From Gammaproteobacteria bacterium (GTDB lineage Bacteria; Pseudomonadota; Gammaproteobacteria; Thiohalobacterales; Thiohalobacteraceae): a DNA stretch of 64,000 nucleotides. Every line of letters starts with the position of its first letter. The stretch's first letter is position 1. The DNA is taken from assembly GCA_018819175.1 (NCBI GenBank), contig JAHJQQ010000014.1, positions 1-64,000 on the forward strand. Direction: 5' to 3'. Positions 8,457 to 17,234 of the stretch are shown one piece after another. A model generated the notes under the pieces. It was not told the DNA's origin, ran no database searches, and saw only the letters and a list, made by a program, of their open reading frames with translations. Position numbers and translations under genes: made by a program.

Positions 8457-10649
8457 TTAATGCGCCAGGTTTCGCGGACCGCTCAGCGCCGGCGCCTCAA
8501 CCATGCGCAGACGGATACGCACCTCCGCGCCCCCCTCAGGGGCATTTTCAGCCTGAATGATGCCACCATGCTCTTCGACGATCTTTTTGACAATGGCCAG
8601 TCCCAGGCCGGTACCTTTGATCTTGGTCGTCACATAGGGCTCGAACAGTTTATCGATCATCTCCGCACTGAAACCCGGACCGCTGTCATGTACCGCCAAC
8701 TCCACAAAGGTCTGGCCGTCTTCATTACCTACGCGTGTCGAAACCGTGATATTGGCGCCGCCGGTTTCATTGCCGCCCGCAGCTTCCAAGGCATTCTTGA
8801 TCAGATTATGCAGCAGCTGGCGCATACGTCCGGCGTCGGCCTCCACATAGGGCGCGGAGGGATCTAACTGGGTACGCACGTGATGCTTGCGCCCGCCGCG
8901 ATAGAGATCAAGCACCTCACGCACCAGCCGGTTGAGATCCAACACCTCCAGCATGATCTGTGGCGCGCGCGCGTACTCTGAGAATGCGTTGACCATCTCT
9001 TTCATGGTCTCGACTTGCTGCACAATGGTATGCGTGGAACGATCCAGAATCTCCGCATCCTCCGGCGCCATACGTTCGAGAAACTTGCGCCGCAGGCGCT
9101 CGGCGGAGAGCTGAATCGGCGTCAATGGATTCTTGATCTCATGCGCGAGACGCCGCGCGACTTCGCCCCAGGCCGCATCGCGTTGGGCCTGAATCAAGGC
9201 CGTAATATCATCCAGCACCAACACCAGGCCCCCGGGGTGAACATCGTCACCGGGAATGGTTGTGGCACGACAGCTCAACACCTGGCGCCCGCGGCTGCCG
9301 AACAGCGTGACCTCTTCGGTCCACTGCAGGTCCTGCTGAAGCTGGTGCTCCAGCACCAGATCCACCAGTGGCTGTAGAAAATGATGCTGCTCGGCAAGGT
9401 TGTACAAGGAAATTTCGACCGCATCCTTCAGCTCCAGACCCAGAATGCCGGCGGCGGCCTCATTGACCATGCGCACGTGTAGGTCCGTTGCCAGACTGAC
9501 CACGCCGGAAGAAATATTGGCCAGCAAAGCCGCAAGATAGGTCCGCTGACCTTCCACCTGCTGTTGGCTGCGACCCGCCTCATCCCGCGCATAGGCCAGG
9601 CGGCGCGTCATCACATTGAACGACTGCACCAGAAAACCCAATTCGTCATGGCCTGTCACGGGTAATTGGTGACTGTAATCGCCATCGGCCACCGCGCGGG
9701 TACCCTCGGCAAGATCGCGGATCGGTGCGACCAGACGCCGCGCGGCATAGAAGGCGCCCCACACGGCCGATAGCAGTGTGAGCAACAGCACCAGCGATAG
9801 CGTCAGGGTATAGCTGTGCTTCAGTGGTACCCGTAAATACGCCAGCTCCTTGTAACGCGCAAAGGCATCCTGCACCTTTTCGGCTTTGACATTGAGCCGC
9901 TCAGGCACGCTGTACAGGGCTTGCAGGATACGGGTTTCCACACCCGGGCCACCGTAGGGCACCGGCACCACAGCGCGGATGTGCAATTCGTCGCCGACCG
10001 GATCGAGGCCCACATAGGATTGACCTTGACGCGATTGCAGCAACACGCCTTCAGACGGACGATCTGGAACGATCTTGGTCGATTCGACACTACTGGAGGC
10101 GATGATGCGGCCGTTCGCGCCAATCAACGTCAACTCACTCGCACCCGAGCGCACCCGTAAATCGAACAGACTCAGTGGCGCCAACGGCGAGGGCACCTCG
10201 GTGAGCTCCTTGGCCAGATCTTCGGTCAGGTGCAGCAGGTCGCGCAGCCGCACATCGAACGCCGACTGACTCAGATCCAAGGCATCTTCCAGCGAGGCCT
10301 CGATCTGAACATTGAACCAGCTGTCGATACCCTGTTGCAGAAATTGCAGGGAGAAGTAATACACCACCGACACCGGCAGCACGGCCAGCACCACGAACAT
10401 CATCACCAGTCGCGATGTCAGACGCGCTCCGGCGGCACGCTTGCGGTATTGCTGAAGTAACCAGTAGAGGTTAACGGCGATCATGCCGATCAGCACGATC
10501 AGACCCAGCGCATTGGTCACCAAGAGCAACGAATAAAGCCGGCCAAAGCGTTCGGAATTGTGTGTGGCATCGCTCATCAGAGACAACGACACCAACAACA
10601 GCAGGAATAGCGCCAGCATTGGCCAGACGCCTCTGCCATAGCGCTTCAT
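8457..10649 (-). CDS. ntrY: Nitrogen-regulation sensor histidine kinase NtrY
   Basis: 730 residues from the ATG at 10649, which overlaps the stop of the DUF4390 gene (ATGA), indicating translational coupling. N-terminal membrane segments are followed by a periplasmic or membrane-embedded sensor region, another membrane segment, a HAMP domain (RRLVAPIRDLAEGTRAVADG), a PAS domain, a HisKA domain with phospho-accepting histidine in LAHEIKNPLTP (around residue 495) and an ATPase domain with N-box LIKNALEA and G-box DSGPGF. It phosphorylates NtrX. NtrYX pairs respond to nitrogen, redox or envelope signals in different bacteria; the signal here is unknown. Confidence 0.93.
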   Translation of the reverse strand: MKRYGRGVWPMLALFLLLLVSLSLMSDATHNSERFGRLYSLLLVTNALGLIVLIGMIAVNLYWLLQQYRKRAAGARLTSRLVMMFVVLAVLPVSVVYYFSLQFLQQGIDSWFNVQIEASLEDALDLSQSAFDVRLRDLLHLTEDLAKELTEVPSPLAPLSLFDLRVRSGASELTLIGANGRIIASSSVESTKIVPDRPSEGVLLQSRQGQSYVGLDPVGDELHIRAVVPVPYGGPGVETRILQALYSVPERLNVKAEKVQDAFARYKELAYLRVPLKHSYTLTLSLVLLLTLLSAVWGAFYAARRLVAPIRDLAEGTRAVADGDYSHQLPVTGHDELGFLVQSFNVMTRRLAYARDEAGRSQQQVEGQRTYLAALLANISSGVVSLATDLHVRMVNEAAAGILGLELKDAVEISLYNLAEQHHFLQPLVDLVLEHQLQQDLQWTEEVTLFGSRGRQVLSCRATTIPGDDVHPGGLVLVLDDITALIQAQRDAAWGEVARRLAHEIKNPLTPIQLSAERLRRKFLERMAPEDAEILDRSTHTIVQQVETMKEMVNAFSEYARAPQIMLEVLDLNRLVREVLDLYRGGRKHHVRTQLDPSAPYVEADAGRMRQLLHNLIKNALEAAGGNETGGANITVSTRVGNEDGQTFVELAVHDSGPGFSAEMIDKLFEPYVTTKIKGTGLGLAIVKKIVEEHGGIIQAENAPEGGAEVRIRLRMVEAPALSGPRNLAH

Positions 10650-11236
10650 GGCTGCAGCTGCCAACTGTACCAGGGGCTGTCCAGACGCCATTGTTCGGCG
10701 GCATAAGCCCAGAGGCGTATCGGTGTGGGTAATTCTTCGACCACCAGCGTCGCACGTAATCCCACGGTGTATTGATCGCCATCCTGCAACAGGCGCCGAT
10801 CCAGCATGGGAAATTCATGCACCTCACCCAGCGCGAGCAAAGCGTCATCGAGCCTGGCAAAACTCTGCCGCAGATCGGTATTGAGGAAGTGGACGACATA
10901 GCGCTCTGAGAGCGCGTGATATTGCAGACGATAACGCTGACTCAAGGCGGCAATGGTCTTGGTCCATAGCCATTCACGACTGCGCTCGACCTTGATCTGT
11001 ACTTCCAGAACCAGCGGAATACCATTCAATAATGCCTCCATGGCGGCGTCACTGAAACGGAAATCGATGCTGGCATCCAGCAAATAGACGCCGTCACTGA
11101 GGCGGGTACTGGCATCACTTACCGTGAAATAGGTTTCCTTGGCCTGCAGGATGCCGGGCGATGACAGCCAACCGATCAGCAATAGCCATACGCTGATTCG
11201 TTGACTGCGATTATTTGCCACCCACCCGTGCTGCAT
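10646..11236 (-). CDS. DUF4390 secreted protein
   Basis: 196 residues from an ATG at 11236 that lies just after the rsmB stop; an upstream extension would fall inside rsmB. An N-terminal signal peptide is visible (SVWLLLIGWLSSPGILQA, cleavage before KETYF). The rest is a beta-rich domain of the DUF4390 family, which is regularly encoded between rsmB and ntrY in Gammaproteobacteria. The function is unknown. Its constant place upstream of ntrY and its export suggest it may work with the NtrY sensor (inference). Confidence 0.8.
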   Translation of the reverse strand: MQHGWVANNRSQRISVWLLLIGWLSSPGILQAKETYFTVSDASTRLSDGVYLLDASIDFRFSDAAMEALLNGIPLVLEVQIKVERSREWLWTKTIAALSQRYRLQYHALSERYVVHFLNTDLRQSFARLDDALLALGEVHEFPMLDRRLLQDGDQYTVGLRATLVVEELPTPIRLWAYAAEQWRLDSPWYSWQLQP

Positions 11237-11240
11237 GCGC

Positions 11241-12602
11241 TCAGCTATCCTCACAGCGCTTGATAAGGCTCGCGTAATAGAAGCCATCCATATCCATATC
11301 GCCTCCCGCTGCCCCGGGAAGTATCTGCCGGCCGTGGCTGACCTGGCGACCCCAATCAACCACCCAGGCAACCCGCAATTCCGCTTCCTGGGCATCAGGG
11401 TGGCGCTGTAAAAACCGCTCTATCTGCTGTTCATTTTCACGCCGCAATACCGAGCAGGTCGCGTACAACAGCATACCGCCCGGCGCGAGCAAGGGCCACA
11501 TCGCGTCCAATAGATCACTCTGCGTCACCGTCAGATCTTCCAGGTCAGCGGTGCGGCGCAGTGATTTGATATCCGGATGACGCCGTATAACACCCGTGGC
11601 GGAACAGGGCGCATCCAATAAAATCCGCTCGAACTGCCGACCATCCCACCAGCTGTCCGGCCGGCTGGCATCGCCAATAATAATCTGCGCCGATAATCCC
11701 AGACGCTGCAGATTCTGTTCGATGCGTGGCACACGTGCAGGATCTATTTCTACAGCGACCAGCTCGGCAAGCTCGGGGCTGCGTTCGAGGATGTGCGAAG
11801 TCTTCCCACCCGGCGCGGCGCAAGCATCCAGTACCCGCATACCCGCATGCACATCCAATAACTGCGCCGCCAATTGCGCGGCGGCATCCTGCACGGATAC
11901 CGCGCCGTCGGCAAACCCCGGCAGCCGCTCAACGGCCACCGGCTGATCCAACCGAAGCGCCTGCTCGGCAACACTTAGCGTCGTGTTTTGCATACCTTCC
12001 GCCTGCAGCGCCGCCCGGTAGCTCGCAACCTCACCCTGTCGGGTATTGACGCGCAATACAAAGGGCGGGCGCTCATTATTCGCCGTCAAGATTGCCTGCC
12101 AGTCCTGCGGCCAGTCGGCGCGCAGCATCTCGATGAGCCAGTCCGGATGCGCATAACGCGACGTTGGCTGCGCGTCAGCACGCGCCTCCAGCTCCGTCTG
12201 CCGGCGCTGATAGGCGCGCAACACGGCATTGGCCAGCGGAACCGCCCAGCGTTTACCCGTGGCGCGCACGGCCTCGACAGTCGCGTGCACGGCGGCGTGA
12301 GGAGGGATGGCGGTATGGATAAGCTGATACAGGCCGACCAGCAGCAGACAACCGATATCCTGATCTTTCGCCTTGAGGGGATGGCTGAGTAATTGCTGTA
12401 GTTGTTGCTGCAGCCGTGCGTGCCACCGCAGCACACCGTACGCCAGCTCCTGGGTCAAACTCCGGTCGATGGGCGCTGCCTGTGCGAGCAGTGCGGGCAG
12501 GCACTGACTCAGTGAACGGCCCTCTTGGACGACCTGCTGAACCGCCTTGGCCGCCAAGGTGCGCGCACTGACTGTCTCTGCCGGCATGCGTTGCGCGCTC
12601 AA
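11241..12602 (-). CDS. rsmB: 16S rRNA (cytosine-967-C5)-methyltransferase RsmB
   Basis: 453 residues from a TTG at 12602 that overlaps the fmt stop (TTGA); an ATG at 12587 is an equally possible start. An N-terminal NusB-like RNA-binding domain ([18 protein letters not shown]) is followed by a SAM-binding catalytic domain: [15 protein letters not shown], then DAPCSATG and [11 protein letters not shown], the two active-site cysteine motifs of m5C methyltransferases. It modifies 16S rRNA at C967. The order def-fmt-rsmB is conserved in many bacteria. Confidence 0.95.
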   Translation of the reverse strand: MSAQRMPAETVSARTLAAKAVQQVVQEGRSLSQCLPALLAQAAPIDRSLTQELAYGVLRWHARLQQQLQQLLSHPLKAKDQDIGCLLLVGLYQLIHTAIPPHAAVHATVEAVRATGKRWAVPLANAVLRAYQRRQTELEARADAQPTSRYAHPDWLIEMLRADWPQDWQAILTANNERPPFVLRVNTRQGEVASYRAALQAEGMQNTTLSVAEQALRLDQPVAVERLPGFADGAVSVQDAAAQLAAQLLDVHAGMRVLDACAAPGGKTSHILERSPELAELVAVEIDPARVPRIEQNLQRLGLSAQIIIGDASRPDSWWDGRQFERILLDAPCSATGVIRRHPDIKSLRRTADLEDLTVTQSDLLDAMWPLLAPGGMLLYATCSVLRRENEQQIERFLQRHPDAQEAELRVAWVVDWGRQVSHGRQILPGAAGGDMDMDGFYYASLIKRCEDS

Positions 12603-13534
12603 TCAGCCGCGCAGGAAACAAGCCGCACGCCCAGGGGCGACTGACTGTTACTGAAATCCGCCGCGCTGATACGTCGTCCGCCGGGTAACTGCACCTCGAG
12701 TAAACGCAGGCAATCCTGACCGCAGGCGACATCGACGCCATCACGACCGGCACGGACAACCGTGCCCGGCTCGCCATCCTGTCCAGGCATGACCTCAGCG
12801 CGCCAGATACGCAGTGTTTGCTCTTTAAAAAGGGTCTGCGCCACCGGCCAGGGATTGAAGGCGTTTATCTGTCGTAATAATTCCCGCGCCGGTCGCAGCC
12901 AGTCCAGATCTGCCTCGGACTTCTCGAGTTTACTGGCATAAGTGGCTAATGCATCATCCTGGGGCTCGCCGGCCGCACCGGCCAGAATACTATCCAACTC
13001 TGCACCCAGCAGTTCGCCACCGATTTCGGCCAATCGATCATGCAGATCGGCCGCGCTGTCAGCAGGCCCAATGGGACAACGGGTCTTGGCGAGCATCGGC
13101 CCGGTATCCAGGCCGGCTTCCATACGCATCAAAGTGACACCCGTTTCCAGGTCGCCAGCCAGAATGGCACGCTGAATCGGCGCCGCGCCACGCCATCTCG
13201 GTAATAACGAGGCGTGCACATTAACGCAGCCATGCACAGGCAGATCGAGCACGGCCTGCGGCAGGATCAGCCCATAGGCGACCACAACCATAAGATCGGG
13301 CGCATAGGCGGCAAGTGCTGCCTGTGCCTCGGGGGTTTTCAGTGAAAGTGGCTGTTCAACGGGAATTTTCTGTTCGAGCGCGCCTTCTTTCACAGGACCG
13401 GCGCGCAGCTTCCGACCCCGTCCGGCAGGGCGATCAGGCTGCGTGTAGACGGCAACGACCTGGTGCGTACCCCTCAACAGGGCACGCAGGCTGGGCACGG
13501 CAAATTCCGGCGTGCCGGCGAAGATGATTCTCAT
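12599..13534 (-). CDS. fmt: Methionyl-tRNA formyltransferase
   Basis: 311 residues, the normal length. The formyl-THF binding N-terminus [16 protein letters not shown], the catalytic region [20 protein letters not shown] and [17 protein letters not shown] identify Fmt; the C-terminal part is the OB-fold tRNA-binding domain. It formylates initiator Met-tRNA. The partner deformylase gene def lies 93 bases upstream on the same strand, and the stop overlaps the rsmB start. Confidence 0.97.
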   Translation of the reverse strand: MRIIFAGTPEFAVPSLRALLRGTHQVVAVYTQPDRPAGRGRKLRAGPVKEGALEQKIPVEQPLSLKTPEAQAALAAYAPDLMVVVAYGLILPQAVLDLPVHGCVNVHASLLPRWRGAAPIQRAILAGDLETGVTLMRMEAGLDTGPMLAKTRCPIGPADSAADLHDRLAEIGGELLGAELDSILAGAAGEPQDDALATYASKLEKSEADLDWLRPARELLRQINAFNPWPVAQTLFKEQTLRIWRAEVMPGQDGEPGTVVRAGRDGVDVACGQDCLRLLEVQLPGGRRISAADFSNSQSPLGVRLVSCAAD

Positions 13535-13627
13535 AATCCGAGCTAAGGCTCTTGCAGCGAAACGGGACTGAATCGGGATTGTACCCGCTGCCTGTACGCT
13601 TGGCAGTGTTATCTAGATTTTGAGACG

Positions 13628-14167
13628 TCAGAGCGCCGTTTCACCATGCTCCGCAACCGGGTCCGGCTCGCCCTGGCGGCGCGCCTTTTCCAATTTCTTG
13701 CGGATACGCTGACGTTTGAGATTGGACAGGTAATCAACAAACAGTTTGCCATCCAGATGGTCGATCTCGTGCTGGATACACACGGCCAGTAGGCCATCGG
13801 CCTCCAGCTCGAAGGTTTGCCCGTCGCGATCGAGCGCGCGCACCTTGATGCGCTCGGCCCTTTGCACCTTGTCGTAGATACCGGGAACGGACAGGCAACC
13901 CTCCTCCATCTCCTCCACACCATCCCGCAGCAGAATTTCCGGGTTGATGAAGACCAGGGGCTGATCCTTCTCCTCACTGACATCGACCACAAGGAGGCGC
14001 TGGTGAAAATCGATCTGGGTCGCGGCCAGCCCGATGCCTGGCGCCGCGTACATAGTTTCGAACATATCGTCGATCAGCTGCCGGATGGCAGCGTCAACCA
14101 CAGGCACGGGAAGCGCCCGCGTACGCAGTCGCGGATCGGGAAAATGTAGGATTTCGAGCTTCGCCAT
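13628..14167 (-). CDS. def: Peptide deformylase
   Basis: 179 residues. All three deformylase motifs are present: [19 protein letters not shown] and QHEIDHLDG, where the cysteine and the HExxH histidines bind the metal. It removes the N-formyl group from nascent proteins. It heads the minus-strand run def-fmt-rsmB-DUF4390-ntrYX-trkAH and is divergent from the LysM gene, with a 212-base intergenic region between them. The C-terminus ([17 protein letters not shown]) is a short variable tail. Confidence 0.97.
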   Translation of the reverse strand: MAKLEILHFPDPRLRTRALPVPVVDAAIRQLIDDMFETMYAAPGIGLAATQIDFHQRLLVVDVSEEKDQPLVFINPEILLRDGVEEMEEGCLSVPGIYDKVQRAERIKVRALDRDGQTFELEADGLLAVCIQHEIDHLDGKLFVDYLSNLKRQRIRKKLEKARRQGEPDPVAEHGETAL

Positions 14168-14269
14168 GTGCAGTCGGTCACAAACGCATGGAATGCGCTC
14201 GCATATATTGCTAAAGTAATTTCGCTAAAGTAGCGATAATAATGGAATTCGAACCCGACTTTCCACACT

Positions 14270-14297
14270 TTGTGAGGTAGGGTTTTTGGACTAGACT
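14270..14297 (+). promoter_or_regulatory. Candidate sigma-70 promoter of the LysM gene
   Basis: TTGTGA at 14270-14275 and TAGACT at 14292-14297 are 16 bases apart and lie about 80 bases before the LysM gene start, in the divergent def/LysM intergenic region. Both hexamers are partial matches to the consensus, so this is tentative. Confidence 0.35.
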
Positions 14298-14379
14298 GCA
14301 CAGGGTCGACGCGCTGCAGCCCAGCAGGTAGTCATCACCTGCAGTCGCGCCACACAACAACAGCTGCAAAGGGACGTTT

Positions 14380-15411
14380 ATGGCCAACAAACTACTTGGA
14401 CTGGTATTCGCCGTGCTACTCACCGCACCGGCGCTTGCCGACGAAATCGCCCTCAATCCTAACCACCCCGAAAGTTATGTCGTGGTCAAGGGCGATACAC
14501 TGTGGGACATCTCGGGGCGTTTCCTGCGCGAACCCTGGCTGTGGCCGGAAATCTGGCAGGTCAATCCGCAAATAGAGAATCCCCATCTGATCTATCCGGG
14601 CGACCTCATCAGCCTGGTCTATGTTGATGGCAAACCGCAACTGCGGCTGCAGCGTGGCGGTCATCCGACCATCAAGCTCTCGCCGACCGCCCGCGAGGAA
14701 CGCCTCGACCGCGCAATCCCGACCATCCCCATTGATGCGATCAAACAGTTCCTGACCCAGCCCTTGATCGTGGAAGAGGGCGAGCTCGAAGCCGCACCTT
14801 ATGTGGTGGAAAGCGCCGATGAGCACCTGATCGCCGGTGCTGGCGACCGCGTCTATGTGCGCGGCATTACCGACACCACTCAGGGCCGTTATGGCGTCTA
14901 TCATCCGGGTGACGAGCTGCTGGATCCCGATACCAAGGAATTGCTGGGTATAGAGGCCATCTACCTGGGCGATGCGACGGTAGAACGTTTCGGCGATCCT
15001 TCCACTCTGTCGCTGGACCGTACCACGCGTGAAATCGGCATTGGTGATCGTGTAAAACCGGTCAGCAGCGATGAAATCCACGCCAGCTTCCTGCCGCATC
15101 CGCCTGCCACGGAGACCAAGGGCCGTATCATCTCGGTCTATGACGGCGTCACTCAGATCGGTCGCTATCAGATTGTCACCATCAATCGCGGTGCCCGTGA
15201 AGGTATGGAAGTCGGCCATGTGTTGCGTGTCCACCAGGCAGGCCAGGAAGTGAAGGACACAGTTACACCCTCGGCGTACGATAAGGTCACCCTACCGGAC
15301 GAGGATGCTGGCTTGTTGATGCTGTTCCGTATCTTCGACAAGGTCAGTTATGGGTTAGTCATGGAAGCGACCCGGCCTATACATGTACTCGACTACGTCA
15401 CGAATCCCTAA
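14380..15411 (+). CDS. LysM-domain cell-envelope protein
   Basis: 343 residues with a signal peptide (LLGLVFAVLLTAPALA, cleavage before DEIAL). A LysM domain follows at about residues 25-80, with YVVVKGDTLWDISGRFLRE and NPHLIYPGDLISLV; it should bind peptidoglycan. The remaining 260 residues have no motif I recognise by eye. Proteins of this kind are commonly encoded directly upstream of dprA in Gammaproteobacteria, divergent from def, as seen here. Location is inferred to be periplasmic or outer envelope; no catalytic function is apparent. Confidence 0.85.
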   Translation: MANKLLGLVFAVLLTAPALADEIALNPNHPESYVVVKGDTLWDISGRFLREPWLWPEIWQVNPQIENPHLIYPGDLISLVYVDGKPQLRLQRGGHPTIKLSPTAREERLDRAIPTIPIDAIKQFLTQPLIVEEGELEAAPYVVESADEHLIAGAGDRVYVRGITDTTQGRYGVYHPGDELLDPDTKELLGIEAIYLGDATVERFGDPSTLSLDRTTREIGIGDRVKPVSSDEIHASFLPHPPATETKGRIISVYDGVTQIGRYQIVTINRGAREGMEVGHVLRVHQAGQEVKDTVTPSAYDKVTLPDEDAGLLMLFRIFDKVSYGLVMEATRPIHVLDYVTNP

Positions 15412-15483
15412 AGCGCATAGTCAACCAACACTGCGGCGCGGCAAGCCCGAGAATCTCTCGGCGCCTGTCGCGCCGTTTTGTTT

Positions 15484-16608
15484 ATGAGCGCACGCGACGA
15501 TCTCGACCGGCAGACCCTGCGTGACTGGTTAATCCTTTTGCGCGCGCCGGGTATAGGTCCGGTCACCTTCTGCCGCCTGTTGGAGAGCGCGCCCACGGCT
15601 GAGCAATTACTGGAAACCGCGCTCGCCAACCCCACCCTTCCCGATGCCGTGCGCCAGTATCTGCGCTCCCCGGATCTCCACAGCATCGATCAGGATCTCG
15701 CCTGGGCGGAGCAACCCGGACAACACATTCTTAGTTTGGCCTCGGCGGATTACCCTCAACTGTTACGACAGATCCCGGACCCGCCACCCCTACTTTATAT
15801 ACTCGGCGAACCCGCCTGCCTGCAGACACCCCAGCTCGCGATGGTCGGTAGCCGCAATCCCAGCCCGGGCGGGCTGGACACCGCCCGGGACTTTGCGGCA
15901 CACCTGGCCCAGGTCGGCCTGACTATCACCAGCGGCCTGGCCCTGGGCATAGATGCCGCCTGCCATCGCGGCGTCCTGGATTTTAACGGCATAACCATTG
16001 CGGTGCTGGGTACAGGGGCTGATCGGGTCTATCCGGCCCGGCACCGTGCGCTAGCCCACGAGATTGTTGATCGGGGCGGGGCGTTGGTAAGCGAATTTCC
16101 CGTCGGCACCGAACCTCGTCCGGAAAACTTCCCGCGCCGAAATCGCATCATCAGCGGCCTCAGCCTGGGCACACTGGTCATTGAGGCCGCACCACGTTCC
16201 GGCTCGCTGACCACCGCGCGGCATGCCGTTGAGCAGGGTCGCGAGGTCTTCGCCATCCCCGGCTCCATCCACAATCCACTGGCCCGGGGTTGCCACAGTT
16301 TGATTCGCCAGGGCGCCAAACTGGTCGAGTCGGCACAGGATATTCTCGAAGAACTGGGCGCCCTGGCCAGTAGCCTTGAAACCCTTGAAGCCCCCCGCGC
16401 AAACCCCGGCGAACCCGTTGACCTCAGCCCAGATCAACTACAACTTCTTGATTACATGGGATATGAAACCGTTTCTGTTGATCAGATGGTGGCCCGCAGC
16501 GGATTGACGACTGCGGCGGTTTCCTCCATGCTCCTGATCCTGGAACTGCAGGGCCAGGTTGTATCCCAGGCTGGAGGGCGCTACGTCCGCAGCCAAGCGC
16601 GAGGTTGA
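15484..16608 (+). CDS. dprA: DNA-processing protein DprA (Smf)
   Basis: 374 residues from the ATG at 15484 (a TTG six bases earlier is an alternative). An N-terminal SAM/helix-hairpin-helix-like domain (LLRAPGIGPVTFCRLLE) is followed by the DprA Rossmann fold: LAMVGSRNPSPGGLDTA, SGLALGIDAACHRGVL and PRRNRIISGLSLGTLVIEA. The last 65 residues form a winged-helix domain. DprA loads RecA on incoming single-stranded DNA during natural transformation, which hints at competence. The smg gene starts one base after its stop codon. Confidence 0.95.
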   Translation: MSARDDLDRQTLRDWLILLRAPGIGPVTFCRLLESAPTAEQLLETALANPTLPDAVRQYLRSPDLHSIDQDLAWAEQPGQHILSLASADYPQLLRQIPDPPPLLYILGEPACLQTPQLAMVGSRNPSPGGLDTARDFAAHLAQVGLTITSGLALGIDAACHRGVLDFNGITIAVLGTGADRVYPARHRALAHEIVDRGGALVSEFPVGTEPRPENFPRRNRIISGLSLGTLVIEAAPRSGSLTTARHAVEQGREVFAIPGSIHNPLARGCHSLIRQGAKLVESAQDILEELGALASSLETLEAPRANPGEPVDLSPDQLQLLDYMGYETVSVDQMVARSGLTTAAVSSMLLILELQGQVVSQAGGRYVRSQARG

Positions 16609-16609
16609 A

Positions 16610-17089
16610 ATGAAAGAAAGTGTGTTGGACGTACTCATGTATCTCTTTGAAAACTATTACATGGATGACGAACCCGACAGCCGGCCTGACCGCGAATCCC
16701 TGCACGTGGAACTGCTTGAGGCTGGCTTTCCCCCGGGCGAAGTGAATAAGGCCTTCGAATGGCTGGAAGACTTGGCCGCGCACCGCGAAGCGGGCGTGCC
16801 GATCCATGCCGCCGCCCACAGCATCCGCCTGTTCACTGACAAAGAAATGGAATACCTGGATCTGGAGAGCCGCGGCTTCCTTATGTTCCTGGAACAGATG
16901 GGCATCCTGACACCGAACAATCGTGAGCTGGTCATAGACCGGGTGTTGGCGTTGGACGCCGAAGACATGGATCTTGAGCAACTGAAATGGATTGTGCTGA
17001 TGGTGCTGTTCAATGACCCTGGCCAAGAAGCGGCCTATGCCTGGATGGAGGATCTGGTGTTCGACAACGTCGCCGGGACTCTGCACTGA
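16610..17089 (+). CDS. smg: Smg family protein (DUF494)
   Basis: 159 residues from the ATG at 16610, right after the dprA stop, suggesting translational coupling. The start MKESVLDVLMYLFENYYMDD and the acidic, helical composition are diagnostic for Smg. It is a conserved gammaproteobacterial and betaproteobacterial protein of unclear role, nearly always found between dprA and topA. No membrane segment or signal peptide is present. Confidence 0.92.
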   Translation: MKESVLDVLMYLFENYYMDDEPDSRPDRESLHVELLEAGFPPGEVNKAFEWLEDLAAHREAGVPIHAAAHSIRLFTDKEMEYLDLESRGFLMFLEQMGILTPNNRELVIDRVLALDAEDMDLEQLKWIVLMVLFNDPGQEAAYAWMEDLVFDNVAGTLH

Positions 17090-17098
17090 CTCACGCGC

Positions 17099-17126
17099 AC
17101 GGCAGCCTGCCAGTCCAGGCTGCCGT
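17099..17126 (+). terminator. Strong hairpin after smg, possible terminator
   Basis: ACGGCAGCCTG and CAGGCTGCCGT form an 11-bp perfect stem with a six-base loop, starting ten bases after the smg stop. No U-rich tract follows, so it may be a weak or Rho-assisted terminator or an RNA-stabilising structure between smg and topA. Confidence 0.5.
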
Positions 17127-17234
17127 ATCGCATCGATTATCTCCACTAGATGAAATGACGCATGCAAATCCGCGCTGTGTATCTGTACCCGCATCGACCT
17201 ACCCACGCCAGCCGTCGGACACCGCTATAAAACC